From assembly GCA_039621445.1 (NCBI GenBank), contig CP154954.1:68948670-69012669 (forward strand): 64,000 bases of DNA. The letters are read 5' to 3'. Positions 10,473 through 22,089 of the stretch are shown here, one piece after another; positions within the stretch are counted from its first letter, which is position 1, and the number at the start of each line of letters is the position of its first letter. The translations under genes and the position numbers were made by a program. The notes beneath the pieces are model-generated. The model was given only the letters and a program-made list of their open reading frames with translations, was not told where the DNA came from and searched no databases. The stretch is from Euglena gracilis. Its lineage: Eukaryota > Euglenida > Euglenophyceae > Euglenales.

Positions 10473-11221
10473 GTACGCCCCGCCGAGAGCGCTGCCGCGG
10501 ACCGGCGGCGGCTGTCAGGGGGGGATAGACTTCTTCTGCCTGGCCCGATCCATGGCCCCTCCGTATTTCGGGTCCTTCTGGCGTGTATCCCCTGGCGAGG
10601 CAAACGAGGCCCCCGCCCAAGGGTCCGCAGTAACCCCAGTAACTCTCGACTGCGGCGAGAACAAAACTGGCTGGTAGAAACCCTAGTGGATCCCCCCCTG
10701 GGTGGATTCTGCCAGCAGGGCTAGCTGGTGAATTTTTTTTTTCAGTGACCGGCACGAAGGGTGGATGTTTTTCACATCCAAAAACATGCCAAAAAAGCCA
10801 GATTTGGCAAGTTTTGTTTTTGTTAATTTTAACAAAACCAAACAACAGATCAAAAACCCATTCTTACCTCGGCGCACAGCGCCGGAGGAACATTTTTCCC
10901 CAGTTGGGGGACCCCTGGGACTCCCCGGGGGCTGGCTGGGTTTTTTTTTTTAACTGGCTGGTGGTGGACCACCAGGGGCTTTTCAACAAAAGCCTGAGGT
11001 TAACCCAAACGGTTCCACACAAGTGCGGGTTTTTTTTCCCATTAAAACGGCCAAAAATTTGTGACCATTCCTGGCAGTCCAAGTCTCCAGCTTACTTGCT
11101 ACCCAGTAATTAAGTGCCCTAAAGCATCCACTGGATAGCAGTTGCAGAACAGGAGAATGGGGACGACCGACATCAACCATCGACAGTCAGATAGGTTTGC
11201 AGTTGGCCTCAGCCTCCGCAG
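10473..11221. other. Intron, copy 1
   Basis: Contains a repeat-like segment at about 10715-10990 with a CTCGGCGCACAGCGCCGGAG hairpin at 10869 and GCTGGCTGG-rich edges. Nothing else recognised. Confidence 0.5.
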
Positions 11222-11283
11222 TGTTCTCGCCCCACAGCCGACGGAGGTGGACCTCAATGAGTTCGGTCGAAGCCTTCTGCAGG
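11222..11283 (+). CDS. Kinase linker exon (VDL segment), copy 1
   Basis: Acceptor CCTCCGCAG, donor CAGG|GTAGGC. It translates as VLAPQPTEVDLNEFGRSLLQ and joins the previous exon in phase 2. The Val-Asp-Leu followed by a short amphipathic helix is typical of the segment between HisKA and the GHKL ATPase domain. Confidence 0.45.
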
Positions 11284-12053
11284 GTAGGCCCATTGACGCG
11301 GAGTTCCCTGAAAGGGCTTGCACTGCGTCAGAAACAGAATCTCATTCCTTCCTGGAATGTTTCGCACAAAAAGTCGTGCCATATCTTTTTTTTGTGTACG
11401 AAAGGTTTCTGTCCAAACTTTTTTTCGTGATTGGTGATTTATCGATGCTGCTGCCGCCGCCCATTTTCCTCTCGTCCTCAACATCTCAACATGCAGATTC
11501 TGGGTGGTTTCAATGATCTTTATTTCCATTATTTTTTCTGATGCATGCACGGAAAATTGGCCACCACAAAGTGCTTTGCTGTCACCCACGACATCGTCAG
11601 TGCTGGTCCTGCACCAATGAGGTTGTCACGATGGATCCGCTGCTGTGCGAAATCGCCTGAGTGGGACCTTATCATGCTTTTTGCCAGCACATGCCATCAT
11701 CATGTTACCCCCCCCCCCCGATCTTCTCCCGTACCCCAGCAAGCCTGGGTATGGGACAAGATCGGGGGGGGGATGGTATCCTTCCATATCGTCCAGCAAA
11801 TCATACACCCCCAGGCTCTTTCTCCCCATTGCCCACCCCAAGTGCAGCAGCAGGCTGGTGAATGAATTTGTCCCACCAAAGTTCGAGGGGGCTCACTTCG
11901 GGCTTGCTTCTCTCCCTCTTTTGTTCGAATTCTCTGCCATTCAGATTCAAATTCAAATTCTCTTTTTCTTCAAATTTCTCCACCATCTTCCTGATTTTGC
12001 CGATCATGCTCTGCCCCTTGCCCGACTCCCTCTCCCCCCCAGCTCCCCCCCCC

Positions 12054-12361
12054 CAGGCCTGTACGGGAATCCCTGCAACCCCATGGGTGTTGTGGGTGGT
12101 TGGGGGGGGTCCGAACCCCCCCCAGGGTTCGATATAAGGAGGGCGTACATGGTTTAGGTGGGGGGTGTCCCCCCCCCTCCTGGCCCGCAGGGGGGGTCCG
12201 GACCACCCCCCCCCCTCCACCGGGCCTTCCTGTATTTCTGGGGCCGATTTTTGGTTTTTGGCCAAATTTTTCTTTTGGTGTCGAAGGAATTTTCTTTGAG
12301 CGGGTGCCATGGTGAGTGGGGTCCGACCCCCCCACACACCAGGCCCTCCCATACAGTCTTG
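12054..12361. mobile_element. Non-autonomous element, CTGTACGGG family, copy 1
   Basis: Ends CAGGCCTGTACGGG and CCCATACAGTCTTG, an imperfect inverted repeat, flanked on both sides by C8, which could be the 8-bp duplication but is ambiguous in a C tract. The interior includes AGCGGGTGCCAT, shared in inverse orientation with the element at 17833. It ends directly before the N-box exon. Confidence 0.6.
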
Positions 12362-12381
12362 CCCCCCCCCCTTGGCCGGAG

Positions 12382-12516
12382 GTCGCCCCCCACTCCCGTG
12401 CTGGAGAACGCGCTGACCAACGCCCACCGCCACGGCCACCCCAGCCAGCCCCGCGTCCGCTTCACCGCGCTGCTCACCCCGCTCACCGGCGCCGCCGGCC
12501 AGACCTTCCCCCAGAG
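12382..12516 (+). CDS. GHKL ATPase N-box exon, copy 1
   Basis: The frame reads VLENALTNAHRHGHPSQPRV. The N-box of histidine kinases (N-x-x-x-N-A-x-K/R-H/F) binds ATP-Mg through its Asn residues, and both Asn are present here. The exon continues with RFTALLTPLTGAAGQTF. Acceptor GGCCGGAG, donor AGAG|GTCC; the upstream phase does not fit well, so the true acceptor may lie further 5' across a variable C tract (10 C here). This is the best kinase signature in the window. Confidence 0.6.
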
Positions 12517-13858
12517 GTCCATCCAACGCCGTTTTGTTTCGGCCGCGATGCCGGGATCCTCGCGACTATCAGACTGTTGTCCATTTTTGGGGATTGTTTT
12601 GTGTTTGTAGCAACCTTTTTTTTTTTTTTTTAAAAAGTGGCCCAAAATTATATTTATTAACCTTGGCCCCCTTTTCACCGAAAAAGGGCCATTATTTTTT
12701 GGAGATCCCAGTTGGTGAGCACGTAGGGGAAGCCGACCCTTCCCATCAAGGTTGGCGAGAATGGGCCCGGGGGCCAGTTGGAAGGTTCGCAGGCCCGTTT
12801 TCCGTCCGTTGGGGCAGTGCTGAGGAAACACTAGAGGCAGTTTTTGCGTCCTGCGCCGAACCCACCTGATCATTTTGGCAAAAATACAAAACAGCAAAGC
12901 CAGTATTATCTTAAACGGCACTGCAGGGCGCTTGCCCCACAACACCATTGTTGGGGGGGGGGGGTGGGGAGGGAACAGAGCGCAGCCTGTTCCTGGACAC
13001 ATCCAACGTTCACTGGTGGAATCAGTGTGCAGGGCTGCATCTCACCCCGTCGCCAGCAGTTCCTTGATAACCCCATCTATGGAACATTTTGGAGCATCGT
13101 TTCCCTGCCCAGAAAGAAAGCATATTTGCGGGGTTTCGATTTTCATTTCATGTCAAAAATGTGGACTGATGTGCATTGTCTCTCACCGCATTAATGCCAC
13201 ACATACGTTGCGCAGTTCTCTTCAAATGTGTTGCCCTGCTTCGGCATGTTTATGAACCCCCGTCGTAGAATGTGCACACCTGGTATATTCGAGTTGAAAC
13301 AGGAGCAGAGGAAGTGATTCCCTCAAAAAAAATATGCAAAAAGCACATTCCTAAATTGCTGGCACATACTCAAAAGGTGCTGGTCTGCAGGTTCCAGCAA
13401 GGTCCAACCCCTGTCAGGCAGTTGGTGGACCCCCCCCCCCCACGAAGGCTCCTCGTCTGTTGATGGCCGGCGCTAACCTCGCTTCTCGCCCAATTTGTGC
13501 GGTGAGTAGCCAGAGAACCCTTCCGCCAGTCTCTTGTGTTGCTCCCCCTGTGAGCGACGCTGGGGTAATTCCAGCGCTGTAGGGACATCCACCCACCGTG
13601 TGTGGTTGGCGTGGTTCACGTGGGCTGGACCCCACCCCCACGGGAGGGGTCCAGCTCACACTCTTTTCCCTCCAGCAGCTTTTCACCGCTGGTTGTTGGC
13701 TGGACCCCAGTGGCTTGGGGCGGTGGCTCGCCCGACCCCACTCCGGGAAGAGCCCGACAACAACCCGGATTCCAGAGCCCCCCCCCCCCCCCACCCCGCC
13801 GCCCCGGCAAACCCCGGGGGGGGGGGGGGGAGGACCACGCGCCAAGGCCTGTCAGCAG
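12517..13858. other. Intron, copy 1
   Basis: No exon recognised. Contains long C/G tracts (12953-12963, 13430-13441, 13779-13828). Copy 2 has 7 extra bases (TTCAAGC) near 38698. Confidence 0.5.
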
Positions 13859-13970
13859 CCCTCGGCATCGCAACCGGCGACGGCTGACGTTCTCCGTCAC
13901 CAACCGCGCGCACCCCAGCCGCCTACCTCTGACCCCGGAGGCTGTGGGCAGCGCCCGGCAGGACCTTCTT
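13859..13970 (+). CDS. GHKL ATPase exon (FSVTNRAHP), copy 1
   Basis: The open frame contains RRLTFSVTNRAHPSRLPLTP. A strand (L-x-F-x-V-x-N-R) ending in Asn-Arg-Ala-x-Pro follows the N-box in a group of protist hybrid kinases and corresponds to the strand leading into the G1 region. The acceptor is CCTGTCAGCAG and the donor may be CTT|GTTCTG. A long C/G hairpin precedes it in the intron. Confidence 0.45.
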
Positions 13971-14961
13971 GTTCTGCAGCTTTCTGTTGGGATTTCCTCA
14001 AAAAAATTATTTATAAAATTGTAATAAAATTTTCGTAAAACTAAAGTTTTTTAACTTGTGTAAATTATATTTTTTTAAAAAAAAACATTGTTGTAAGAAT
14101 GCAATAAAAGTTATAACAATTTCGTAATTCTTTCCTTTTGAAACCAGAAGTTAAATTGAGCAACCCGTTTTTGAGTCATTCTCCCCTGATTTTTGATTCA
14201 CAGAAAAAATTTATTGTCATCATTATCTCTTGTTTGTTTGTTTGTTCTTCTTTGTCAAACCCTAATAATTCCTTTTATCATTTTTTTGGATCAAGCAAAA
14301 AACAAAACGTCACTGGAACCATCAGGGCTCCAATTTCCACCAAAGGGTGCTCACCCGCCCAGTGGGGTTAATTCCCCAAATATAACTCAAATAAAGCCCC
14401 CCAAATATAAAGCCCCCCCCCCCGATTTTGCCGCCCCAAAAAATAAAGCCCCTGCAAATATCAAGCCTGTCAATGGTGTCATTCAGGAAGCACACAGACA
14501 TTGTGGGTGGATATGACAATTTTCCAACAGAATTCCTCCATTTTTGGACAAAGGAGGTATTTAAACAAATTTTCATATGTAATTGTATTTGTATGAAATT
14601 GAAGGCCGTGCATGTTTGTATAGGCTGCCAGAAAAGTTTGATCCCTCAAATATCCCCCCCAAACATAACCCCCCAAATATGCATATATATTATACATATA
14701 TGCATTTATATATGCCCCCCTTGGGGTCTTGATATTGCCCAAATATAAACCTTGGGGCCTTTGGGGCGGGGGTAAGTCAGTTCCCTCATTGGAATTCGGG
14801 CCCATATTCTCTGAGCTGTCATCAGATCTTCAGCCGAAGGAACCCCACTGTATGGGAATACCCGAAACCGTAGAGGTTGTGGGTGGTGGAGGGGTCCTGT
14901 TGCGCGGTGCTGCGGGCATATATGGAGGCATGTGGGCAGAGATGTGGGCATGTAGCCATAT

Positions 14962-15398
14962 GCATACCCCCCCCCCCTTGTCCAGCGACCAGGCTTGTCC
15001 AACGACCAACCCCCCCGGTCAGAGACGATCTTTTTGTATACGATCTTGGGGAAATGAGACTTGATAATGTCCTTGCTTTTGATTTTGATTTAGCAAACTG
15101 TGGCGCTTGATCACTGAATGCTTTTTGCTTGAACTGTTTTGAAGGGACAACATCATATGTGTGCAATGATTGTCTTGTGGTAATTTGTTCCATCTTCCTT
15201 GAGTCAACATTATGCATGAGATTGGCTATTGTCAGGCGCGAAGCGCCAAAAAGTTTCAGCGAGACGGCCGGAAATCCCCCCCTTGTCTAACGACCCCCCC
15301 CCCCCGGTCAGAGACGAACATTGGCCATTTTAACGACCCCCCCCCCCCGATCAGAGACGAACATTAGCGGTCGTTGGACAAGGGGGGGGGAGGTATGC
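14962..15398. mobile_element. Foldback element with TTGTCCAACGACC ends, copy 1
   Basis: The left end GCATACC plus a C tract plus TTGTCCAGCGACC mirrors the right end GGTCGTTGGACAA plus a G tract plus GGTATGC. Inside, CGGTCAGAGACGA and TCCAACGACC motifs recur, and a GGCGCGAAGCGCC hairpin lies at 15235. No clear target duplication. The copy-2 equivalent is 40722-41156. Confidence 0.6.
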
Positions 15399-15446
15399 AA
15401 GTATGCAAAGACAATCGTCTCAATGCCGGACCCTGGTCTGGACCAG

Positions 15447-15535
15447 ACTGCTCAATGCGGAGGAGCTGGTGCCCGAAGCATCCAAGTCGCGCCTATCGGA
15501 GCATCTTGGCATGCGACACCTCACCCAGGCGGCGC
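15447..15535 (+). CDS. GHKL ATPase exon (SEHLGMRH), copy 1
   Basis: It reads LNAEELVPEASKSRLSEHLG and then MRHLTQAAR. The Ser-x-His-x-Gly-x-x-His pattern sits where the G2 box (GxGLGL) would be and looks like a degenerate form of it. Acceptor TGGACCAG, donor GCGC|GTGCCC. If this is the lid region, ATP binding may differ from classical kinases. Confidence 0.42.
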
Positions 15536-16159
15536 GTGCCCATGCCCGGTTCCCCAACCTTCCCCCAGAGTTGGGTGTCTTTCCCCGCGACGTACACCTC
15601 ATGTGAAACGTGGCGCATGTAGTCCAACACAGCGTGTTTTGCAAAGTGGGTTGTAAGTCGGAACCCTCTCGCGAAAACCACTTTCTTGACTACAGGTGTC
15701 CTCATGGTGAGGCTCTTGGCTCTAAAGGGCCATCACCCCTGCTCCGGGGGGGAGGGTGTCAATGAGACGGTGTGTCTTGGACCGGGGGGGGGGGGTAAGA
15801 CGAAGGGGGGTAAAAAAAAAGAATGCAAACCGAAATGGGGGAAAATGAAACAATGAAGGGAAATGGGAAAAAAATAGACAGGCAGGATCGAGTTTATGCA
15901 ACTTCCACTTTTTTTGAAAAAAATCCAATGAAACAATTCTGTCACTTTCAACTCCCAAGTGGTGGTTGCTTGCTTCCAATCTAGCCGAGAATGGCTCCCA
16001 AATTTATAGCCTTTCATCATTTCTTCAAAAAAAACATTCCCATCCCCGCCACCTTCGCCTGAAAGCTTTTTTGCGCACCATTGGAGACTTGAAAAACACT
16101 TCAGTGACGACTTTGCTGGACGTTAAGGGACGGGAAGGTTCCAGTTTTGAAGATAAAAA

Positions 16160-16433
16160 GGCAGCCATATTCTAAATGCCCCCCCGAGGGGGGGCATTTA
16201 GAGTGTCCAGGGTGTCAAATAGTTCTTTTTGCGTTAATGTTAATGTTAAGTGCGCGACTTAGGGTTAGGGTTAGGCCTAACTTATAGACGGGTGTTAGGT
16301 GTACAAGTTAGGCCTAACCCAAACCCTAAGTCACGCACCTAACCCTATTCCATCAATAACACAAAAAAAATTACTGCCCCCTGGACACTCTAAATGGCCC
16401 CCCCTCGGGGGGGCCATTTAGAACATGGCTGCC
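16160..16433. mobile_element. Large foldback element with internal telomere-like palindrome, copy 1
   Basis: Inverted arms of about 50 bp (GGCAGCCATATTCTAAATG ... CATTTAGAACATGGCTGCC), each containing its own CCCCCCC-GA-GGGGGGG hairpin, then AGAGTGTCCAGGG. Between them TTAGGGTTAGGGTTAGGCC faces GGCCTAACCCAAACCCTAA. The copy-2 equivalent is 41916-42190. This is not a telomere end, because the repeats are few and inverted. Confidence 0.85.
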
Positions 16434-16925
16434 GATAAAAAAAAAAAAAACATTTTTCCGACAAAAAAATGAAACATTAAACCAACAAAGAAAAATAGAG
16501 GGAAAGGGGCCTGGAACTACTGCTAGGGTCCCCTGAATCTCTGTCTGCCGATAGATATCCAGGAATAAATTCGCTAAAATCTTGTGACTGGGCAAAGCAG
16601 GAATGGTCCAACAAACGGACATTCATCCACCTATATCGCGACGTGCTGTGTGTTCCCAGTCCTGGTGCAGCTCCACGTTCCATCATTTCAACAGCGCACT
16701 CAGCCCCCCCCCCCCCCCGGGCGCTTGACCCCTAGAGCTCTGGGCAACCACCCTCCTTTCCTTAGCCTCAGCAATTCTCCTTAAACTTGGCCCCTTAGTC
16801 TTTGACCTTAATTTGCGACACTGATCCCCCATTTCAGGCATTTTGGGGTATTTGCAAAAAAAATTCTTGCTGTGTGAAAACTTGCCCGCCCCTCCCCCCC
16901 CCCACCCCAAGATTGCCCTCCTGAC

Positions 16926-17111
16926 TTGACCTTCAACAGTTCAACAGTGGCCTGGGCCAAACGCCAGGAGAGGGGGTACTGGTGGTACAACCCCTGGATG
17001 CCTTGGAATCCACGTGGAGAGCAGTTGGGGAGGGATGAGTGTCGTCCTGAAAGGCTGGAAAGGCTCACGGACAATGACTTGGCTTTCCGATGCAATGGTG
17101 AGGCGGACTGA
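16926..17111 (+). other. Open frame, uncertain coding
   Basis: A 61-codon frame rich in Trp and charged residues (RQERGYWWYNPWMPWNPRGE), unchanged in copy 2 (42679-42864). No domain recognised. It lies in a presumed kinase intron and could be a captured fragment or chance. Confidence 0.15.
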
Positions 17112-17832
17112 GAACTTTATGGTGTGTCACCACTTGACGGTTGTGTGGCAACCCACGTCATCTGTGATGCAGTTGGCCTCAAGTTTGTTTTCCAAGTTTG
17201 TATGGCGGGCAGCTGAGACAACTCGGTGCATCAAGTGGGGGTTGAAGCCGCTGAAAATGGGTTAGGGGCATGGTGTTAACCAGAATCTAGTGCCAAAAGG
17301 GAGCTCCTGAGGCTGAGGGTGAATGGCTCACTCCCTGCCCCTGGAGGGAACGTTTCAACTGAGGAGGAGGGTCGAAAGGAGGTGTGATGAGTTGCCAAAG
17401 GGTGATAACTGGTGGCAACCTCCCTCCCTGATGAGTGGTTTGTTTGGGGCCATCCATCCCCACTTCTGGCCTGGCGCTGGTTTTCGCCACAATTGGACTG
17501 GCTGGAAAAAGGCTACTGGCTGACCTCCCCCTCTGCCGCCCATAGGGGGTCCCAGGGCTGAAACCAGGCCCCAGCTGGGGTCGAACCAAGTACCGAAAAA
17601 TCGAAACGCAAAGTGAGCCCCCAAAAAGGGCCAATTATGTAAAAGGTCGATTTTTTGACCCCGCATTTGCGGTGGACGGCCCGTTTCTGACCCATGTTTG
17701 CCCATTGGCCCATTCTTGCACCCCCAAAAGCCGCCCAGCCGGCCCTGCGGGCAAAATAAAGCTCACCGATGGGGGGGGGAGGGGGTCCGAGGCTGGACAA
17801 CGGCTGCTGGCTGGCCCTCCCGGGGGGATGGG

Positions 17833-18069
17833 CAGGGCTGTACGGGCCAGGTGGGGGGGGGGGGTCGGGCCCCCCCACCCAGTATGGCACCCGCTCAAAG
17901 AAAATCCCTTCAGCCCTGAAGGCATTGAAGGAAACATTTGACCAAAAGATCGGCGCCCCGGAAATACGGGAAAGCCTGGTGGGGCGGGGGGCGTTCCCCT
18001 CGCCCACCACCCATGGGGTTGTGGGCGGGGCTGTTCGGGAATCCCCACAGGGATTCCCGTACAGCCCCG
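17833..18069. mobile_element. Non-autonomous element, CTGTACGGG family, inverse orientation, copy 1
   Basis: Ends CAGGGCTGTACGGG and CCCGTACAGCCCCG, flanked by GGGATGGG on both sides (17825-17832 and 18070-18077), an 8-bp duplication. 237 bp, GC-rich, non-coding. Confidence 0.85.
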
Positions 18070-18118
18070 GGGATGGGGTCAGACCGTTCGAGGCGACGCC
18101 CTGCCCTACACCGCAGCG

Positions 18119-18715
18119 GTGACGGCGACTTTTGGTGAAAAAAAACGGGACACACGCCCAGTTTGTTTTTTTTCCGGCTGGGGAGCAGAACCGTCCCTCC
18201 AGGGGTCATGCTGCCAGCTGGCAGGCAGCGTTCAAGGCTCCTTCAAACAAGCAAGAAACCAACAGAGGGAACAGGAGAGGATGGCGTCAGTCATGGCAGA
18301 AAGGGTCAGTAGAGAGTGGAGGACATTACTGTGGCCGTTGGGGAGGCCCCGGAACGTTCTGTCGGAGCCCTGGAGGTGCACAGTCGGCCAAAGGTGCGGT
18401 GAATCCCCGCTGCCTTGTCACTGGCAGCTAATGACCCCAACGTCACCCATTAAGGGCTGTGCTCTATGTGAATGGAATGCCACACGCGTTCAAGGACCTA
18501 TATCATGCAGTCAAGAGTTTATGCCAACCGAAAAGGCATCCAGCCTGGCACAGATTCCTTTCTGCTTACAATATCCCTGTCGCATCAGCAAGAAAAATGG
18601 TGCATTGCCGTCCACATCACTGCCTTCACACTTGAAATTTTTGAACCCCCCACCCGGAGGTCCAGTGTTTCCAGAGTCACCAGGGGGGGGGTCGGAATTG
18701 ACTATCTGGCTTTGA
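18119..18715 (+). other. 198-codon open frame, uncertain coding
   Basis: Open from 18119 to 18715, including MASVMAERVSREWRTLLWPL and a Cys-rich middle part. In copy 2 it is open from 43873 but ends slightly earlier because of a G-tract change. It has no recognised domain and lies between two kinase exons on the same strand. Probably not a separate gene, but unusually long for this region. Confidence 0.15.
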
Positions 18716-20097
18716 AAAGTGATAGATTTGAAAGAGGAAAGTAACCCTTCGGAGGGGGGGGGATCGGCCAGGAATGGTATGGACACTAACACATGAAAAT
18801 TTTGCAGAGCACCCGGGATTCAGAACCCACCGCACGTACGATTTCAGGAGGGTGGTTTTTGGATTGGAAGTCAACATCTGCCGTGGAAAATAAAAGGGCG
18901 TTGAATTTTTTTGAATTAATCAATAATACTGAACATCACCAACAAAAAAACAAGAGGTAATGTGCTTTTGCATAACTCAAAAATATTTTCATCTCTGGCA
19001 GGGATCACATGCACAGAGGTCCGGTGCACAGGAGCCCAACGGGTCGCAGATGGCTGCAACAGAAAGAGGGGGAGGACAGTGGATGAGCAGAAGGGAGGGG
19101 GCGGTCCATCTGGCGGCAACACCAGGGAGACGGGCACAGGAGGGGTTGGGCGAAACCCACTGCTGCCGAGGAGCTGGGTGATATGCCCCAGATCTTAAAC
19201 ACAGCAACAAACGCACAATTACAATACAAACAATTACAATGCAAATACACAGTTACAGCTGCCACATACAGACAACAAAGTGCAAAACAAGGAATCATAA
19301 GTTCCAGGAATGAAGAGACTCAATAAAACAAGTGACAAATAAGAGCATTCTATGCGCCAAAACAACGTATGTACATGGGCAGGGTCCGGACATCCAAGAC
19401 ACATCTTGAAAATTCTTTAAATTAGATTATGCGAGGAAAAGCGTTCAAAAAATGCTTTTTTACAAAAGAAACTGGCCGGTGTCACTTATGCGCCATATTT
19501 TGTACTCAAGACACAAATGCCTTGTGCAACTGCGCAAGCGGGCATTCTGAAAAAATGACAAAGACAGACGTTTTTTTTAAGACCGGGGGGGAGGGGGTCG
19601 GCACCCACCCACCCACCCCCTGGGGGTAGGGGACAAGGTTCAGGTTCAATTCAGGAATGAGAGGGGCGCAGTTCAAGTTCATTGGAACCTGTAAACAAGT
19701 TCAGGTTTACGATTCCTTATAAACCTTAAACATGTTTATGGAAATCTGTAAACCTCCTTCGACACACAGCCTTTTTTTCGGTCCCCAAACGTTCACCAGA
19801 ACCTGTACAGTCTCAGTGGGATAGAGTAATCCAGAACTATTTCAGAACACTTCTGGACTCTCCGGGGTATTTTTTCAGGGCAAAATTGGGAAAATCGGGC
19901 AAGATCTGCGCGTTTTCCGGGCGGGCAGACCAGGCTAAATAGGATTTGCAATTCATTGATAGGGGGGTCTGAGGCAGCTGCAAAACTGCTGCTGGCTGGC
20001 TGTCCCCCCCAGGAAGGGTTCCCCTCCGGCCCAAGCAATTCCCCGGCCTCGGTTCACAAATCCAGTCACTCTCATTTAACCCCCAGCGAGCACAAAG
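18716..20097. other. Intron, copy 1
   Basis: A partial CTTAAAAA-type element edge lies at 19568-19630 (TTTTTTTTAAGACC followed by G and C tracts), without a matching far end. The remaining sequence shows no exon. Copy 2 differs in a short block (19258-19265 versus 45011-45018). Confidence 0.4.
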
Positions 20098-20152
20098 TCG
20101 TCCCTCCGTTGGTTGGGCGGCCGCGGCCGACATGGAGGTGGACCTCTTCCAG
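20098..20152 (+). CDS. GHKL ATPase exon (ADMEVDLFQ), copy 1
   Basis: The frame gives GWAAAADMEVDLFQ. Joined to the next exon it reads VDLFQ-VGDVVYFEATLEV, the final beta strands of a GHKL domain. The in-frame join needs a GC donor (CCAG|GCAGGG); a GT site three bases later would break the frame. The acceptor is uncertain. Confidence 0.4.
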
Positions 20153-20536
20153 GCAGGGGGTATTTTTTTAAGGCGTAAACTGATTCTCAAAAAAATAACA
20201 TTTTTAAAGCATTTTGAAGGGTTTTTTTTATTAATGATTTTAAAGGCATTTCCAAATATTTAAGGTGCCTGTTTTCCAAGGGAAGTCCAATGGCCATCCT
20301 GCATCGAACCGGGTCCAAAATCAAAAATCAAAAAATCAATAATTTCATTTTTTCGGATAGACAAAGTTCTGGCGTTGCAGAAATGAGTTGTACCCCCAGA
20401 AATGGCTGTTTTTTTGCAGAGATTTTGCGACTTCATTTTTGCTGAATTTCCAATTTTCTCAAAATCATTTTCATTTTCTAGGTTTAAGGGTTTTTACAGT
20501 TTTTAAGGCGTCTTCAAAAATACCCCCTGCTTCCAG

Positions 20537-20650
20537 GTCGGAGACGTGGTCTACTTCGAGGCGACGCTGGAGGTGGTGGTGGTGCCCTTTGTGGACCCGG
20601 TGCGACCCCCGCCCGCTGACAGTCCCCCTGCTGTGCCTCCAAACCTGCGC
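20537..20650 (+). CDS. End of ATPase domain and linker to receiver, copy 1 (open frame)
   Basis: After acceptor CTGCTTCCAG the exon reads VGDVVYFEATLEVVVVPFVD, a proline-rich linker, and VPPNLRVF. The first part matches the last strands of a GHKL ATPase. Pro-x-Leu-Arg-Val-Phe is the usual first strand of a receiver domain, just before its acidic pair. The run at 20606-20610 has five C, and the frame is open throughout. Confidence 0.5.
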
Positions 20651-21210
20651 GTCTTTTGCGGCCGGGCTGGTGGTTGTATCCCCCGTCGCAGCAGGTGCTG
20701 GATGGTGTGTGAGGTGCCTCGTGCGACGCAACGCACGTCGGCACGCGTGCAATCATTAAACCCCCCAAATAATACTCCCCGGGGTTTTTATATTTTTATT
20801 TTATGCTGATATAGTTTTTAAATTGGGCAGGATTGTATGTTGGCGTTAAAATTGGATTTCTGCGGCAAAAAGCGACTTACCACAATTTTGCACCTGTTTC
20901 CCCCAAATTGTATTATTTTTTTAGGCAATGTTCCTCTTGGTCTCTATTTTTTCCACCAAAAAGTGTCAGATTTATTGCCTATGTCGGCCCCAAAGCAATA
21001 CGTTTTTCAGTATTCTCCCATTTTGTCTCGCTCATGTGGCAATTATCCAGAATTCCCTGTCGGGGAGACTTATTTGGACTAGATTTCAAGACCGCCAGGG
21101 GGTTTTATATTTGGGAGGGCAGATTCAGCTCTTCATTGCGTTCTGTCTGTTCAATCCGTCTCCTCAGCACCAAGGGTGGCTTATTCCTTTCTTGATCTTG
21201 GGGTATGAAG

Positions 21211-21285
21211 GTCGTGGCTCACTTCGGGCCCAGCTTCTGGTGGGTTTGCTCCGGAGCCATAGCTTTGCAAACAACCCACTTGCTT
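21211..21285 (+). CDS. Possible receiver helix-1 exon, copy 1
   Basis: After GGTATGAAG one frame reads RGSLRAQLLVGLLRSHSFAN. It would fit helix 1 of a receiver (DDx-S-x-x-R-x-x-L), and its place between the linker and the next receiver exon is right. The acidic pair itself is not found and the donor is weak. Confidence 0.22.
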
Positions 21286-21750
21286 CGTTATAAAGGAGGC
21301 ATTTTTTTAAAAAAAATCAGGATACAGTTCTTTTAGTTCAAAACCTGCCAAAAATGCCTTTTTGGCATTTTTTTTTGGAACCAAATTCGCCAAAAAAGTT
21401 TTTATTTCAGAAAAGTTTTAAGTTTTAAAAAATGTTTTAAGCCGCATTTGAACATCGGGGCGAAGAGCCGAAGGAAATTTTCAGTATGGCAGACCCTCTG
21501 GACCCTCCGGGGGAGTGGGGGGGGGTCCAGCTAATGATTTCTGAGTTGCAGCAAAGGCCTGATTAGAGAAGTTCATGTGGATTTTTGAGTTACTACAGCA
21601 GTCCACCAGCCCGAACCTGTGGATGACTCCCCTGTAGCAAGGCGGCTTCTTTCCCACACTCTTGCCCCAGGGGCAGCCCAACCACTTTTTTTCATTTGTC
21701 TGCATGCATTCGTTCTCACCATTGTTTTTGTTTTTAAAAAATGAACAAAC

Positions 21751-21763
21751 GCCCACACACACG

Positions 21764-21831
<68 letters not shown>

Positions 21832-21834
21832 ACA

Positions 21835-21920
<86 letters not shown>
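21751..21920 (+). repeat. (CA)n microsatellite, copy 1
   Basis: An interrupted CA tract. Copy 2 at 47511-47656 is shorter and lacks the interruptions, and this accounts for most of the change in offset between the copies. Confidence 0.98.
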
Positions 21921-21922
<2 letters not shown>

Positions 21923-22089
21923 ACACAAACACATACACGCAAACGCACATGAGGACACACTGCCATGAACATGTTTGCTTACACATAAACACAACTACCT
22001 CAGACATCATCACACACACAATGAATAGACACACAATCGCTTGTTTGTTCATTTCCCACAAGTGAGAGTGAGCCGCGCCTGGCGTGCAG

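Noticed and set aside
9730-10845. 371-codon minus-strand open frame
   Set aside because: It is antisense to the GC-rich kinase exon at 10328, crosses a TA microsatellite, and is interrupted in copy 2.
16255-16345. Telomere or chromosome end
   Set aside because: Only a few TTAGGG-like units are present, in inverted orientation inside a foldback element, with unique sequence on both sides.
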